Source: Bacteroides sp. MSB163
GTDB lineage: Bacteria > Bacteroidota > Bacteroidia > Bacteroidales > Bacteroidaceae
Assembly: GCF_036416795.1 (NCBI RefSeq)
Contig: NZ_CP143867.1
Location: 3,402,001-3,466,000, forward strand
Direction: 5' to 3'
DNA length: 64,000 nucleotides
Shown: in pieces, positions 1 to 7,613 of the stretch
Position numbering within the stretch: position 1 is the first letter of the stretch
Layout of the letters: each line of letters starts with the position of its first letter
Translations under genes and position numbers: made by a program
Notes under the pieces: model-generated
What the model was told of the DNA's origin: nothing
Seen by the model: the letters and a program-made list of their open reading frames with translations, nothing else
Databases searched by the model: none

Positions 1-242
1 CGGTCACCGTAGCGGCTCATAAACTTATCAACGCGACCAGCTGTATCCACCAATGTAGATTTACCAGTATAGAACGGGTGAGAAGTGTTAGAGATTTCCA
101 TCTTTACCAACGGATAAGTTTCACCTTCAAACTCGATGGTTTCTTTCGTATTTACGGTTGAACGAGACAAGAACATGTCACCATTAGACATATCTTTGAA
201 TACTACCGGACGGTAATTTTCAGGATGAATACCTTTTTTCAT
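1..242 (-). CDS. rpmE2: 50S ribosomal protein L31 type B (partial)
   Basis: Structural protein of the large ribosomal subunit. The minus-strand frame begins at ATG 242 and reads MKKGIHPENYRPVVFKDM, the usual N-terminus of L31. It continues through FLSRSTVNT, the 'HPFYTGK' segment and 'GRVDKF', and then runs off the left edge of the window after about 80 codons, so only a few C-terminal residues are missing. The zinc-binding cysteines of type A L31 are absent, which points to the type B (C-minus) paralogue. A complete Bacteroides promoter lies about 75 bases upstream of the start. The start and family are certain; the 3' end is not seen. Confidence 0.93.
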   Translation of the reverse strand, partial: MKKGIHPENYRPVVFKDMSNGDMFLSRSTVNTKETIEFEGETYPLVKMEISNTSHPFYTGKSTLVDTAGRVDKFMSRYGD

Positions 243-321
243 TTCAATATTTTTTTTTTAATTATTATATTCGGTTACTATTTTGGTAATAAATAGTGTA
301 ATGGTCTTATTTTTCAGAGTG

Positions 322-352
322 CAAAGATAGTGCAAGTCGCAGATAATACAAA
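322..352 (-). promoter_or_regulatory. promoter of L31 (Bacteroides -33/-7)
   Basis: On the minus strand, TTTG (352-349) is followed by 19 bases and then TATCTTTG (329-322). This is an exact match to the Bacteroides sigma-ABfr consensus TTTG-N19-21-TAnnTTTG. The inferred transcript start is near 316, which leaves an AT-rich leader of about 75 nt before the L31 start codon. Confidence 0.75.
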
Positions 353-500
353 ATAAATTCAGATTTATTTTTGCTTAAGGTGCAGTCTACCTTTGTTTAA
401 AGGCAGTGTATTTCTCCGAATTAGAAAAAAGTTCCCTCAAAAAATAGGTTTATCGCTTTTTATTTCAGATTTTTGCATGGTATTTTAATTTATATTCAGC

Positions 501-1508
501 ATGAAGAAGCTACTTTTCTTAATTTCCCTATGGCTCTGCGTCACTACGGCAGGTGCCCAACAGAACGAGCGGGAACTGTATGGTGTTGCGTTTTATAATC
601 TTGAGAACCTGTTTGATACGATTCATGATGCAGGTAAGAACGACCTTGAATTTTTGCCTTCCGGCAGTTATGCATGGACGGCTGAGAAGTATGAGGCCAA
701 GTTGAAGAACCTTGCCAAAGTTCTGAGTGAAGTATCGCGCGACCGCGTGCCTGAAGGACCTGCCGTTATCGGTATAGCCGAAGCTGAAAACAACCGGGTA
801 CTGACAGATTTGGTAAGCCAACCGGCTATATCCAACTATAAATTCGTGCATTACGAAGGTCCGGATAAACGAGGCATTGATTGTGCATTGCTTTATGATC
901 CGGAACAATTCACCGTTACCAATTCCAAACTGGTGCTTTCCACTCCTTTTGAGGGGGACACTGTACACTTGACGCGTGGTTTCCTTATTGTAGACGGACA
1001 GATGGCAGGCGAACGCGTTTGTTTCATCGTCAATCACTGGCCTTCCCGTGGAGCTAAGTCTCCGGTACGTGTACATGCAGCCAAACAGGTACGGGCATTG
1101 ACAGACTCTCTGATGCGTACGGACAAGAAACTGAAACTGATAGTCATGGGAGATATGAACGACGATCCCATGGACGAAAGCATGGCTACACTGGGCGCAC
1201 GCAAGTATGCAAAGCAGGTGAAGAAGGGCGAATTCTATAATCCCTGGTGGGAAACCCTTGAAGATAAAGGTGTGGGAACATTACTCTATCGTGGCAAGTG
1301 GAACTTGTTCGACCAGATTGTAGTCTCCCGTCCTTTGCTGAAAGCCAAGAAAGGTTTGAAGTACGATCATAATGAAGTCTTTATCCGTGAATATCTCTTT
1401 CAGCAGGATGGCAAGTACAAAGGCTCTCCCTTGCGCACGCACGGCGGACGTGTTTGGTTGAATGGCTACAGCGACCATTTACCCACTATCATTTATTTGA
1501 AAAAGTAA
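501..1508 (+). CDS. secreted endonuclease/exonuclease/phosphatase family protein
   Basis: A 335-residue protein with a signal peptide (MKKLLFLISLWLCVTTAGA, cleavage near residue 20) followed by an EEP (DNase I-like) fold. Visible motifs are FYNLENLFDT near residue 31 (the metal-site N and E region), IGIAEAENN near 90, NHWPSRG near 178, GDMNDDP near 217 and the terminal SDHLPT motif with the catalytic His. It is therefore probably an active metal-dependent phosphoesterase of the periplasm or cell surface. The substrate (nucleic acid, lipid or sugar phosphate) cannot be told from sequence. It is a single-gene unit with its own terminator directly downstream. Confidence 0.88.
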   Translation: MKKLLFLISLWLCVTTAGAQQNERELYGVAFYNLENLFDTIHDAGKNDLEFLPSGSYAWTAEKYEAKLKNLAKVLSEVSRDRVPEGPAVIGIAEAENNRVLTDLVSQPAISNYKFVHYEGPDKRGIDCALLYDPEQFTVTNSKLVLSTPFEGDTVHLTRGFLIVDGQMAGERVCFIVNHWPSRGAKSPVRVHAAKQVRALTDSLMRTDKKLKLIVMGDMNDDPMDESMATLGARKYAKQVKKGEFYNPWWETLEDKGVGTLLYRGKWNLFDQIVVSRPLLKAKKGLKYDHNEVFIREYLFQQDGKYKGSPLRTHGGRVWLNGYSDHLPTIIYLKK

Positions 1509-1531
1509 TATATAATAATGTGTAAACGAAG

Positions 1532-1565
1532 ACCGGGAAGCTAAACTTGCTTTCCGGTTTTTTTG
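1532..1565 (+). terminator. rho-independent terminator of the EEP gene
   Basis: Stem ACCGGGAAGC (1532-1541) pairs with GCTTTCCGGT (1549-1558) and is followed by a run of T to 1565. Confidence 0.85.
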
Positions 1566-1789
1566 TTATCTATATAAAGGTATGCAGAAGAGGCTGATGA
1601 AGGCTACAGATGAAAAGAGTTTGTAACATAGAGATTACAATATTCTGTTAAAATCATCCAATAGCTTTAAAATAGAATTGTTTCAATGGGGATAATACGA
1701 TAATTTATTCCCAACCTGTTCTTCCATTTGAAGGATAATGCTTACTTTTGCGTAGAATTTTTATTCACTAACAATAAACTTTAAACAAA

Positions 1790-2794
1790 ATGATTAATTA
1801 CAAAGATTTAGGGCTCGTAAACACAAGAGAAATGTTTGCGAAAGCTATTAAAGGTGGATATGCTATCCCGGCTTTCAACTTTAATAATATGGAACAGTTG
1901 CAGGCTATTGTAAAGGCTGCTGTTGAAACCAAATCTCCGGTAATCCTCCAAGTATCTAAAGGTGCCCGTCAATATGCTAACCAGACATTGTTGCGTTACA
2001 TGGCAGAAGGTGCTGTAGAATATGCAAAGGAACTGGGTTGCAAACACCCTGAAATCGTTCTTCACCTCGACCACGGAGATACATTCGAAACTTGCAAGTC
2101 TTGTATCGATATGGGTTTCTCTTCAGTTATGATCGACGGTTCTCACCTGCCTTACGAAGAAAACGTTGCTTTGACGAAGAAGGTAGTTGACTACGCTCAT
2201 CAATTTGATGTAACTGTAGAAGGCGAACTTGGTGTATTGGCTGGTGTAGAAGACGAAGTTTCTGCTGAACATCATACTTATACTGACCCTGAAGAAGTAA
2301 TCGACTTTGCTACTCGCACAGGTTGTGACTCTTTGGCTATTTCTATCGGTACTTCTCACGGTGCATACAAGTTCAAACCCGAACAATGCCACGTAGATCC
2401 GAAGACTGGTCGTTTGGTACCTCCTCCTTTGGCATTCGAAGTATTGGACGCTGTAATGGAGAAACTTCCGGGATTCCCCATCGTATTGCACGGATCTTCT
2501 TCAGTTCCTCAGGAAGAAGTTGAAACTATCAACAAGTTTGGTGGCAAGCTGGAAGCTGCTATCGGTATTCCTGAAGAAGAACTGCGTAAGGCTGCTAAGT
2601 CTGCAGTTTGCAAGATCAACATCGACTCAGACTCTCGTCTGGCTATGACTGCTGCTATCCGTAAGGTATTCGCAGAAAAACCGGCTGAGTTTGACCCGCG
2701 TAAGTATCTTGGCCCGGCTCGTGACAACATGGAAAAGATGTACATGCATAAGATCATCAACGTGCTTGGTTCAGACGGTAAATTGGCTGAATAA
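1790..2794 (+). CDS. fba: class II fructose-1,6-bisphosphate aldolase
   Basis: Glycolytic and gluconeogenic enzyme that interconverts fructose-1,6-bisphosphate with dihydroxyacetone phosphate and glyceraldehyde-3-phosphate, using zinc. The 334 residues carry the family signatures: YAIPAFNFNN near residue 24, LHLDHGDTFE near 91 (catalytic Asp and zinc His), DGSHLPYEENV near 117, VEGELGVLAG near 144 (zinc Glu), GTSHGAYKF near 186 and LHGSSSVP near 232 (zinc His). The length is normal for the long clade of class II aldolases found in Bacteroidales. A -7 box TACTTTTG lies at 1743-1750, and a terminator follows. Codon use is highly biased, as expected for a strongly expressed gene. Confidence 0.96.
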   Translation: MINYKDLGLVNTREMFAKAIKGGYAIPAFNFNNMEQLQAIVKAAVETKSPVILQVSKGARQYANQTLLRYMAEGAVEYAKELGCKHPEIVLHLDHGDTFETCKSCIDMGFSSVMIDGSHLPYEENVALTKKVVDYAHQFDVTVEGELGVLAGVEDEVSAEHHTYTDPEEVIDFATRTGCDSLAISIGTSHGAYKFKPEQCHVDPKTGRLVPPPLAFEVLDAVMEKLPGFPIVLHGSSSVPQEEVETINKFGGKLEAAIGIPEEELRKAAKSAVCKINIDSDSRLAMTAAIRKVFAEKPAEFDPRKYLGPARDNMEKMYMHKIINVLGSDGKLAE

Positions 2795-2818
2795 TCCACG
2801 GGATTTTAGACTGAATAG

Positions 2819-2851
2819 AAGGTTGCTCTTGAAAAAGGGCAGCCTTTTTTC
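2819..2851 (+). terminator. terminator of fba
   Basis: Imperfect stem AAGGTTGCTC / GGGCAGCCTT around 2819-2845, followed by TTTTTT. Confidence 0.7.
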
Positions 2852-2925
2852 GTGGTCAGTAGTCAAGTCGGTTTTTCATTTCCTCAGAACAATTTTATAG
2901 AGTGCTATGAGGTTGAAGTATGGCT

Positions 2926-3240
2926 TTAAGTCCGTTCATGCGAAAGATTCTCTATTCGCGATGTGATTTCTTCTTTTATAGTATGAATCCAGTAATCGCT
3001 GACACTTGCCTTTTCTCTATAAAATTGGTAATTCCTAACGGTGCCGACAGCCTTTTCTATAGATGATTCCGCTGACTTGATATTATATCTTTTCGCAAGT
3101 CCAAGCAAATCTTAGCGGGTTATTGCTTGCGTCTTTCCGTTTATCATCATGCTGTGACGATTGATATAATGTGGGGCATTCGGATCAACAGTAAACGTGT
3201 AGCCATACTTCAGAATAAAACGTGCCGGAAAATGCATCCC
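2926..3240 (-). pseudogene. HipA-family toxin, C-terminal relic
   Basis: On the minus strand one frame reads FTVDPNAPHYINRHSMMING, then KTQAITR, then a TAA stop, and resumes without a shift as DLLGLAKRYNIKSAESSIEK. It ends normally at 2926. The arrangement (…DP.AP.Y.NRHSM..NGK…ITR.DLL.LA.R.NIK.A…) is what I remember for the C-terminal part of Bacteroides HipA-like Ser/Thr kinase toxins. The in-frame stop sits where a Gln codon would be expected (CAA to TAA). No kinase core is visible upstream, where the frame breaks up near 3290. Only the last ~100 residues survive, so no activity is expected. The HipA assignment is from memory of the family. Confidence 0.5.
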
Positions 3241-3409
3241 GGTAAGTTCAGGGAAGAAAAAAGGTAAGTTTTTCCATTTGCTAAAGTTTTAGGTTTATGT
3301 TAAAGCTCTGTTCTTAAACTTCTATAAAGACACTACATCAGAAAGGTGAAGTCAAGTGTTTCAGCCCTCATTTTAAATCGTTTTTCTATTTATGATGCTA
3401 ATCTTTTGA

Positions 3410-3979
3410 TTAATAGTATTTTTCAATTCCGCCAAATCCTATAATCGTTTTGTTTTCTTTTGTTTTGCTAATGAAGTTATTTAACCGCTTCTCAAATTCT
3501 TCAGGACGTTTTCTTGCGGCTTCGATGTACGCTATTCGGATTCGTTTATATGCTTCGGAAAATGGCTGATAGTTTTTCCATACCGTTTCATCTTCTTTCA
3601 ATTTATCAATTATATCATTGGGAAAAATGAAAGGCTCAGATAAAATGCTTCGCGTTTTATCTTCAAATTTTGGGTGTATCATTTTATTTTCCAATAGCCA
3701 TTTAAGTCTTTCTTTGTTGGCTTGTGAGTAAGTACTTTTAGGATTTCTGGGTGTGAAACGCTGAATTTTATGATCTTTGTCAAGTGGTTTTGTTGTGCTG
3801 TCAATCCAATCGAAGCAAAGGGCTTCTTCAACAGCATCATTGTATAAAATACCTTTTTTACCTGATGGCTTATAGGGAAATACAAACCATATTTCACAGG
3901 AGGTTTCAAAGTTGTCCATTAACCACTTTCTCCAATCTTCTCGATTTTCAAAATACTTTATTTTATTTTCTGTAGTCAT
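3410..3979 (-). CDS. YdeI/OmpD-associated family protein
   Basis: A 189-residue soluble protein. It has the family layout: an N-terminal 'F..R..W..WL..NF.....IW..F.KK.SGKKGI.Y..AVEEALCFDWID' block (about residues 10-60), then RFTPRNPKSTYSQANKER near 75 and the C-terminal 'R.AYIEAARKRPEEFEKRL' block near 150. The start ATG at 3979 gives the canonical length. The family has been linked to bacteriocin protection in enterics, but its biochemical role is unknown. The gene stands alone, is AT-rich relative to its neighbours and sits between two decayed loci. Confidence 0.8.
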   Translation of the reverse strand: MTTENKIKYFENREDWRKWLMDNFETSCEIWFVFPYKPSGKKGILYNDAVEEALCFDWIDSTTKPLDKDHKIQRFTPRNPKSTYSQANKERLKWLLENKMIHPKFEDKTRSILSEPFIFPNDIIDKLKEDETVWKNYQPFSEAYKRIRIAYIEAARKRPEEFEKRLNNFISKTKENKTIIGFGGIEKYY

Positions 3980-4264
3980 AACAGGTATTCAAATTGATTA
4001 TTTTATAGCTTTACTTTCGTGATAATGAAGCATTTTGTTAATTTACTTTTTGCCTCAGCAATTTTTGTATGTAACGCAATTACTATTCTCCACGATAGTA
4101 ATATGCAGGCTTCGATAGTTTAACGGTTTATTACAGCTGCCAAAAATACTAAATCTTTGAGAAAGGTCTCCAATTATCTCTTAAAACCTTTACCCTGATT
4201 CGATTGAACTTAGCCAAAGGCTTGATATAAATCTTAATTTATGCTTATGAGGCCACTATAATCT

Positions 4265-4720
4265 TTATACCATATCGTCTCCCGTCTTCACCACAGCCAC
4301 TTTCAGAGTCTTATGGAAAGGGATGAAAGCGGAAACCACTGCGATAACCAATGCGGCAATCAGCAGATAGCCGATTACAGTCTTGATGCCCAGTAGCAGA
4401 CTTTGTTGCTGAAGCGTGGAATAAAAGTTATTGGCGGCTAACTGGCTGGCTTCATCGTATCCGTGCCCCTGTACCAAGGCACTGTTCATGGCTTGCGCAT
4501 AGCGGGAGGAAGCCAGTGGATTAGTGAGCGTCATGTGTTCGGAAAGGGTATTCATCCCTTTAATTTGTAAGTAATAGAGCAGGTTACTGAAAAAAGAAGC
4601 GGATATTGCCGGAGCCAGCACAGAGCGGAGGGATATCAGAAAGAAAGCGTTAGACAGCATGAGCTTAGGATCCAAATCTTCTACTACATATACACCGAAG
4701 GCTATGAAAAGAGTCATCAT
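4265..4720 (-). pseudogene. C-terminal remnant of an EmrB-type (DHA2) MFS drug exporter
   Basis: The 151-residue frame keeps only the last part of a 14-TM exporter of about 520 residues. It has hydrophobic segments at roughly residues 22-48 and 110-132, joined by a loop containing YLQIKGMNTLSEHMTL and ending FIPFHKTLKVAVVKTGDDMV. All the upstream membrane helices of the family are missing. Its ATG overlaps the stop of the upstream HlyD frame, so the start appears to be the original translationally coupled one, with a deletion directly behind it. It cannot form a transporter alone. The family call is firm for the operon context and moderate from the fragment. Confidence 0.72.
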
Positions 4721-6546
4721 CCCCGTTTCAGTGCTTCGGTTTCTACCATCATGCCTGCGCGGAGGCTTTTCATCTCTTCGGGAGTGGCGTCGTCCAGCTC
4801 GATGCGAACGGGAATGCGTTGCTGCACTTTGACGAAGTTGCCGGCGGAGTTATCAGTCGGAACCAGGGCGTACTTGGAATCGGTTGCTTCGGATATAGCG
4901 GTAACTGTGCCGTGAAAGATATGCCCGCGGAAAGCATCGACCTTGATGCGTACTTTCTGCCCGATGTAGATGTGGGAAATCTGCGTTTCTTTGTAGTTGG
5001 CGGTGATCCATTTGTCGTTGCCCCGTACAAGATGGGAGATGGTTTGCCCGGCTTGTACGAATTGTCCCGGTTCGAGGGTGCGGCGCCCTATATATCCGTT
5101 GTAAGGAGCGGTGACTATCGTATAAGAGAGATTCAATTTTGCCATATCCAGATCCGCTTCTTTGCGAAGGATATTCGCTTCGATACCGGTGGATTTCTTG
5201 CTTGTTTCGGAGTATTGGGATTTTGCCGCTTCCTTTTGTTGCAGCAGGGCCTGATAGCGTGCTTGGGTTGCTTCGTAGGCGGTTTTTATCTGTTCATATT
5301 GTTGCTGGCTGACGGATTCTTCGGCAAGCAGGTTGGCATAGCGGCGATAATCTTGTTCCTGCTGCCAGAGCTTGGCCTTGGTTTCTGCAATGTTGGCTTC
5401 CTGAATGGCTACATTTACTTGCGAGGTCTGAATGCCGGAGCTTAATACGTCTTTTGCACCTTTCGCATCCATCAGGGCAGCTTCCGCATCCTTTACTTTG
5501 ATGAGATATTCCCGGTTGTCAAGAATGAGAAGGGTGTCTCCGGCATGCACAGGCTGGTGCTCTGTGAAGCGGACTTCCTTGATATAACCCGAAGCGCGGA
5601 TATTGAGCGGAGCTATATACTGGTCTACTACGGCATCATTGGTGATTTCGTAATGAACGTATTTCCAGAAGTAATTGATCGTCCATGAAATTCCCGCTAG
5701 TGCAAGGAGGATACATACCGTATTGAGGGTGATATTCCTTATTCTTAATCTCTTCAGTTGCAGTTCAGCATCCAGCCGCACGCTGCTTGCATCCAGCAGG
5801 TCGGTGAAGATGGAAAGCTGGTTCAGGTAGCGGTTTTGCACAATCCGGTAGTTTTCTTCTGCCTGGCTGACAGAGAGCTTCAGGGCTTCTATGCGGTTCA
5901 GAGCCTCTTTATGACGGGTGCAGGCAGTTCGGATCTGAATACGGATGTTCTGCATCAGGAGTTCTTCGGCATACTTTTGAAGTTGTACCGCCTGCCGGGC
6001 TTCGTGCATCTTGTGCTTATTCTGATAAAGAGACGACAGGTTGTATGAGAGGCTGAGACCGATGTTCCAGTTGTTGTTGTACATGTCAGCCAGCGTAGTG
6101 CTGAGTGGGCGTGCAAGGGTGTTGCCCGCATGCAGTGACAGACTGGGAAGGTAGTTTGCTTTAGTCAGCCGGATATCGTTTTCTGCCAGCAGGGTTTGTT
6201 GGCGGACAATCTGCATACCCGGATAGTTGTTGTAGGCTAATTGTACATACGTATCATAATCAGACACACTGACGGCGGTATACAGTAAAGTAGTGTCCGG
6301 TGCTATCAGCTGTGATTCGTCCAGTCCCAGCAGAATATCGAGTTGCTGCGAAGCTATGGAGATGCTGTTGTCGGCTTCCTGATAGGTCAGGCGGTCGTTG
6401 GTCAGTTGCAGTTCACTGCGGATTTCATCATTGTGGGTGACTATGCCTTCTTTTTTCATCCGGCGGATATCTTTCAGTCGGTGTTCGGACTCTTCGATGT
6501 TGCGTGCCAGCACTTCCCGCTGCTTGTAGTAACTGAAAAGCGTCAT
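4717..6546 (-). CDS. fused TolC C-terminal part plus HlyD/EmrA membrane-fusion protein
   Basis: This open frame (609 residues) joins two normally separate efflux proteins. Residues 1-263 are the C-terminal two thirds of a TolC-type outer-membrane channel, with long helices such as NYLPSLSLHAGN and LLDASSVRLDAELQ. From about residue 264 it is an EmrA/HlyD adaptor: a TM helix at 272-290, EITNDAVVDQYIAPLNIRAS, HlyD barrel-sandwich and coiled-coil hairpin segments, and APYNGYIGRRTLEPGQFV near 480. The usual TolC C-terminus, the intergenic start codon and the HlyD leader are missing at the joint (near 5757). The same frame continues upstream to 7014, interrupted by one amber codon at 6700-6702. 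The adaptor half looks intact but probably has no working start of its own. Confidence 0.75.
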   Translation of the reverse strand: MTLFSYYKQREVLARNIEESEHRLKDIRRMKKEGIVTHNDEIRSELQLTNDRLTYQEADNSISIASQQLDILLGLDESQLIAPDTTLLYTAVSVSDYDTYVQLAYNNYPGMQIVRQQTLLAENDIRLTKANYLPSLSLHAGNTLARPLSTTLADMYNNNWNIGLSLSYNLSSLYQNKHKMHEARQAVQLQKYAEELLMQNIRIQIRTACTRHKEALNRIEALKLSVSQAEENYRIVQNRYLNQLSIFTDLLDASSVRLDAELQLKRLRIRNITLNTVCILLALAGISWTINYFWKYVHYEITNDAVVDQYIAPLNIRASGYIKEVRFTEHQPVHAGDTLLILDNREYLIKVKDAEAALMDAKGAKDVLSSGIQTSQVNVAIQEANIAETKAKLWQQEQDYRRYANLLAEESVSQQQYEQIKTAYEATQARYQALLQQKEAAKSQYSETSKKSTGIEANILRKEADLDMAKLNLSYTIVTAPYNGYIGRRTLEPGQFVQAGQTISHLVRGNDKWITANYKETQISHIYIGQKVRIKVDAFRGHIFHGTVTAISEATDSKYALVPTDNSAGNFVKVQQRIPVRIELDDATPEEMKSLRAGMMVETEALKRG

Positions 6547-6699
6547 GTACTGTTGCAGCAGTACCAGCTTGATTTCGGCTTCATTGTCGGCACTGGTCAG
6601 GGCGGCTATTTGTTTTTTAAGTTCGGCCTGATGTATTTGGGCTTGTATCCTTCCTCCCTGGTAGAGAGGTTGCGTCAGGTTGATGTTATAGTTTTGTGA

Positions 6700-7014
6700 C
6701 TAGTCCGGCGTTTCGGGGCGCGTGGGATGTGAAAGTCCCCGCTGAAAGATGACGGGTTGGCCTATGATTCCGGTGCTGGCACCTACTTGGATATCTGGCA
6801 ATCGGTTTGTGTATGCAGACTTCTTTTGGTCGTTATAAATAACCTCTTGTAGTTTGCTCTTTTTAAGTTGAAGACTGTTTTCTGTGCCCAGACGGAAAAA
6901 CTCGTTTACGGATAATAGATGAGCATTCTCCTGAGCGGTTAGCCACAACGGAGCTACAGCAAATATGTGAATGAGTAAGAGGCGAAGATAATTAGAATTG
7001 GTTGAATATCTCAT
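6700..7014 (-). pseudogene. TolC-family outer-membrane efflux protein, N-terminal fragment
   Basis: The 104-residue reading frame has a signal peptide (hydrophobic residues 9-26) and the first TolC helices (LSVNEFFRLGTENSLQLKKS). It ends at TAG 6700-6702 after PTRPETPD. Downstream, the same frame reads SQNYNINLTQPLYQGGRI, a conserved TolC strand motif, and runs unbroken into the 4717-6546 frame. The amber codon therefore most simply replaces a Trp codon (TGG to TAG). The start overlaps the last codons of the upstream marR by 23 bases, the usual coupling in these operons. Confidence 0.8.
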
Positions 7015-7432
7015 AGAGTGTCTCTAGTTGATTGGAACATGCGTATAGGTTCTCTATTCCCATCAGTTGGCCCGTCTGGGTATAAAAATCCTTGATGAGC
7101 GGGCGTACACGGTCGGATATCTCTTCTCCTGCGGGAGTGAGGTACACAAGTCGGTTACGGCGGTCGTTAGGGTCTTCTTGGCGCATGATCCAGCCTTTCT
7201 TTTCGAGGTTTGCCATCAGATTAGTCATGCAGGCTTTGTCTTTGGCTGTTTTTTCGGCTAATGCCTGCTGGCTGATTCCTTGTTCCTGCCACAGGGAACT
7301 CAATACTTGTAACATTTCAAAGGTGATATCTATGTTATTGCGTTTCAAAACGCGTTGCAGAGCTTGGCGGAATGCCATGCGGGTCTTCAGTATTAGTAAG
7401 ATTAGCCCTCGGGATGAATTGTAATTCTCCAT
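6992..7432 (-). CDS. MarR-family transcriptional regulator
   Basis: A winged helix-turn-helix repressor of about 146 residues. The start is taken at ATG 7432 (MENYNSSRGLIL), because the upstream ATG at 7492 lies on the operator and promoter. The body shows the MarR order: helix 1 and dimerisation segment, NNIDITFEMLQVLSSLWQ, recognition region QQALAEKTAKDKACMTNLMA (about residues 55-75), wing DPNDRRNRLVYLTPAGEE (about 87-105) and a C-terminal dimer helix. It heads the efflux operon, overlaps the TolC frame, and has a perfect palindrome over its promoter. It therefore probably represses itself and the pump genes. It looks intact although the pump is not. Confidence 0.88.
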   Translation of the reverse strand: MENYNSSRGLILLILKTRMAFRQALQRVLKRNNIDITFEMLQVLSSLWQEQGISQQALAEKTAKDKACMTNLMANLEKKGWIMRQEDPNDRRNRLVYLTPAGEEISDRVRPLIKDFYTQTGQLMGIENLYACSNQLETLYEIFNQF

Positions 7433-7460
7433 TGCTACGTTGCTTTTTATTTTTCGGGCA

Positions 7461-7505
7461 CAAATGTAGAGCTTTTTATCGAAATTAGTCAAATGTTTGA
7501 CTAAT
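7461..7505 (-). promoter_or_regulatory. marR promoter with overlapping palindromic operator
   Basis: Bases 7484-7505 form a perfect inverted repeat: ATTAGTCAAA, two bases, TTTGACTAAT. On the minus strand its TTTG (7493-7490) also serves as the -33 element, followed after 21 bases by the -7 box TACATTTG (7468-7461). A dimeric MarR bound here would cover the -33 element, giving simple autorepression. The sequence is exact; the identity of the binding protein is inferred from position. Confidence 0.75.
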
Positions 7506-7561
7506 ATTTGTGAGGGGAGATTTGGAAGAAAGATTAGAGAATATACTTTTATGAATAAAGA

Positions 7562-7592
7562 AAGGGCATAGAAAGCTAATTTCTATACCCTT
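7562..7592 (-). terminator. terminator of the amylase gene
   Basis: Stem AAGGGCATAGAAA (7562-7574) with TTTCTATACCCTT (7580-7592), followed on the minus strand by CTTTCTTTATT. It lies 20 bases beyond the amylase stop codon. Confidence 0.7.
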
Positions 7593-7613
7593 CTGTTATA
7601 ATTGAAATACGAT

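Noticed and set aside
2691..2900. Small + strand frame over the end of fba
   Set aside because: It overlaps the aldolase in another frame and runs through its terminator.
7433..7492. Longer MarR start at 7492
   Set aside because: It would place the operator and the -7 box inside the coding region; MENYNSS at 7432 is the normal family start.
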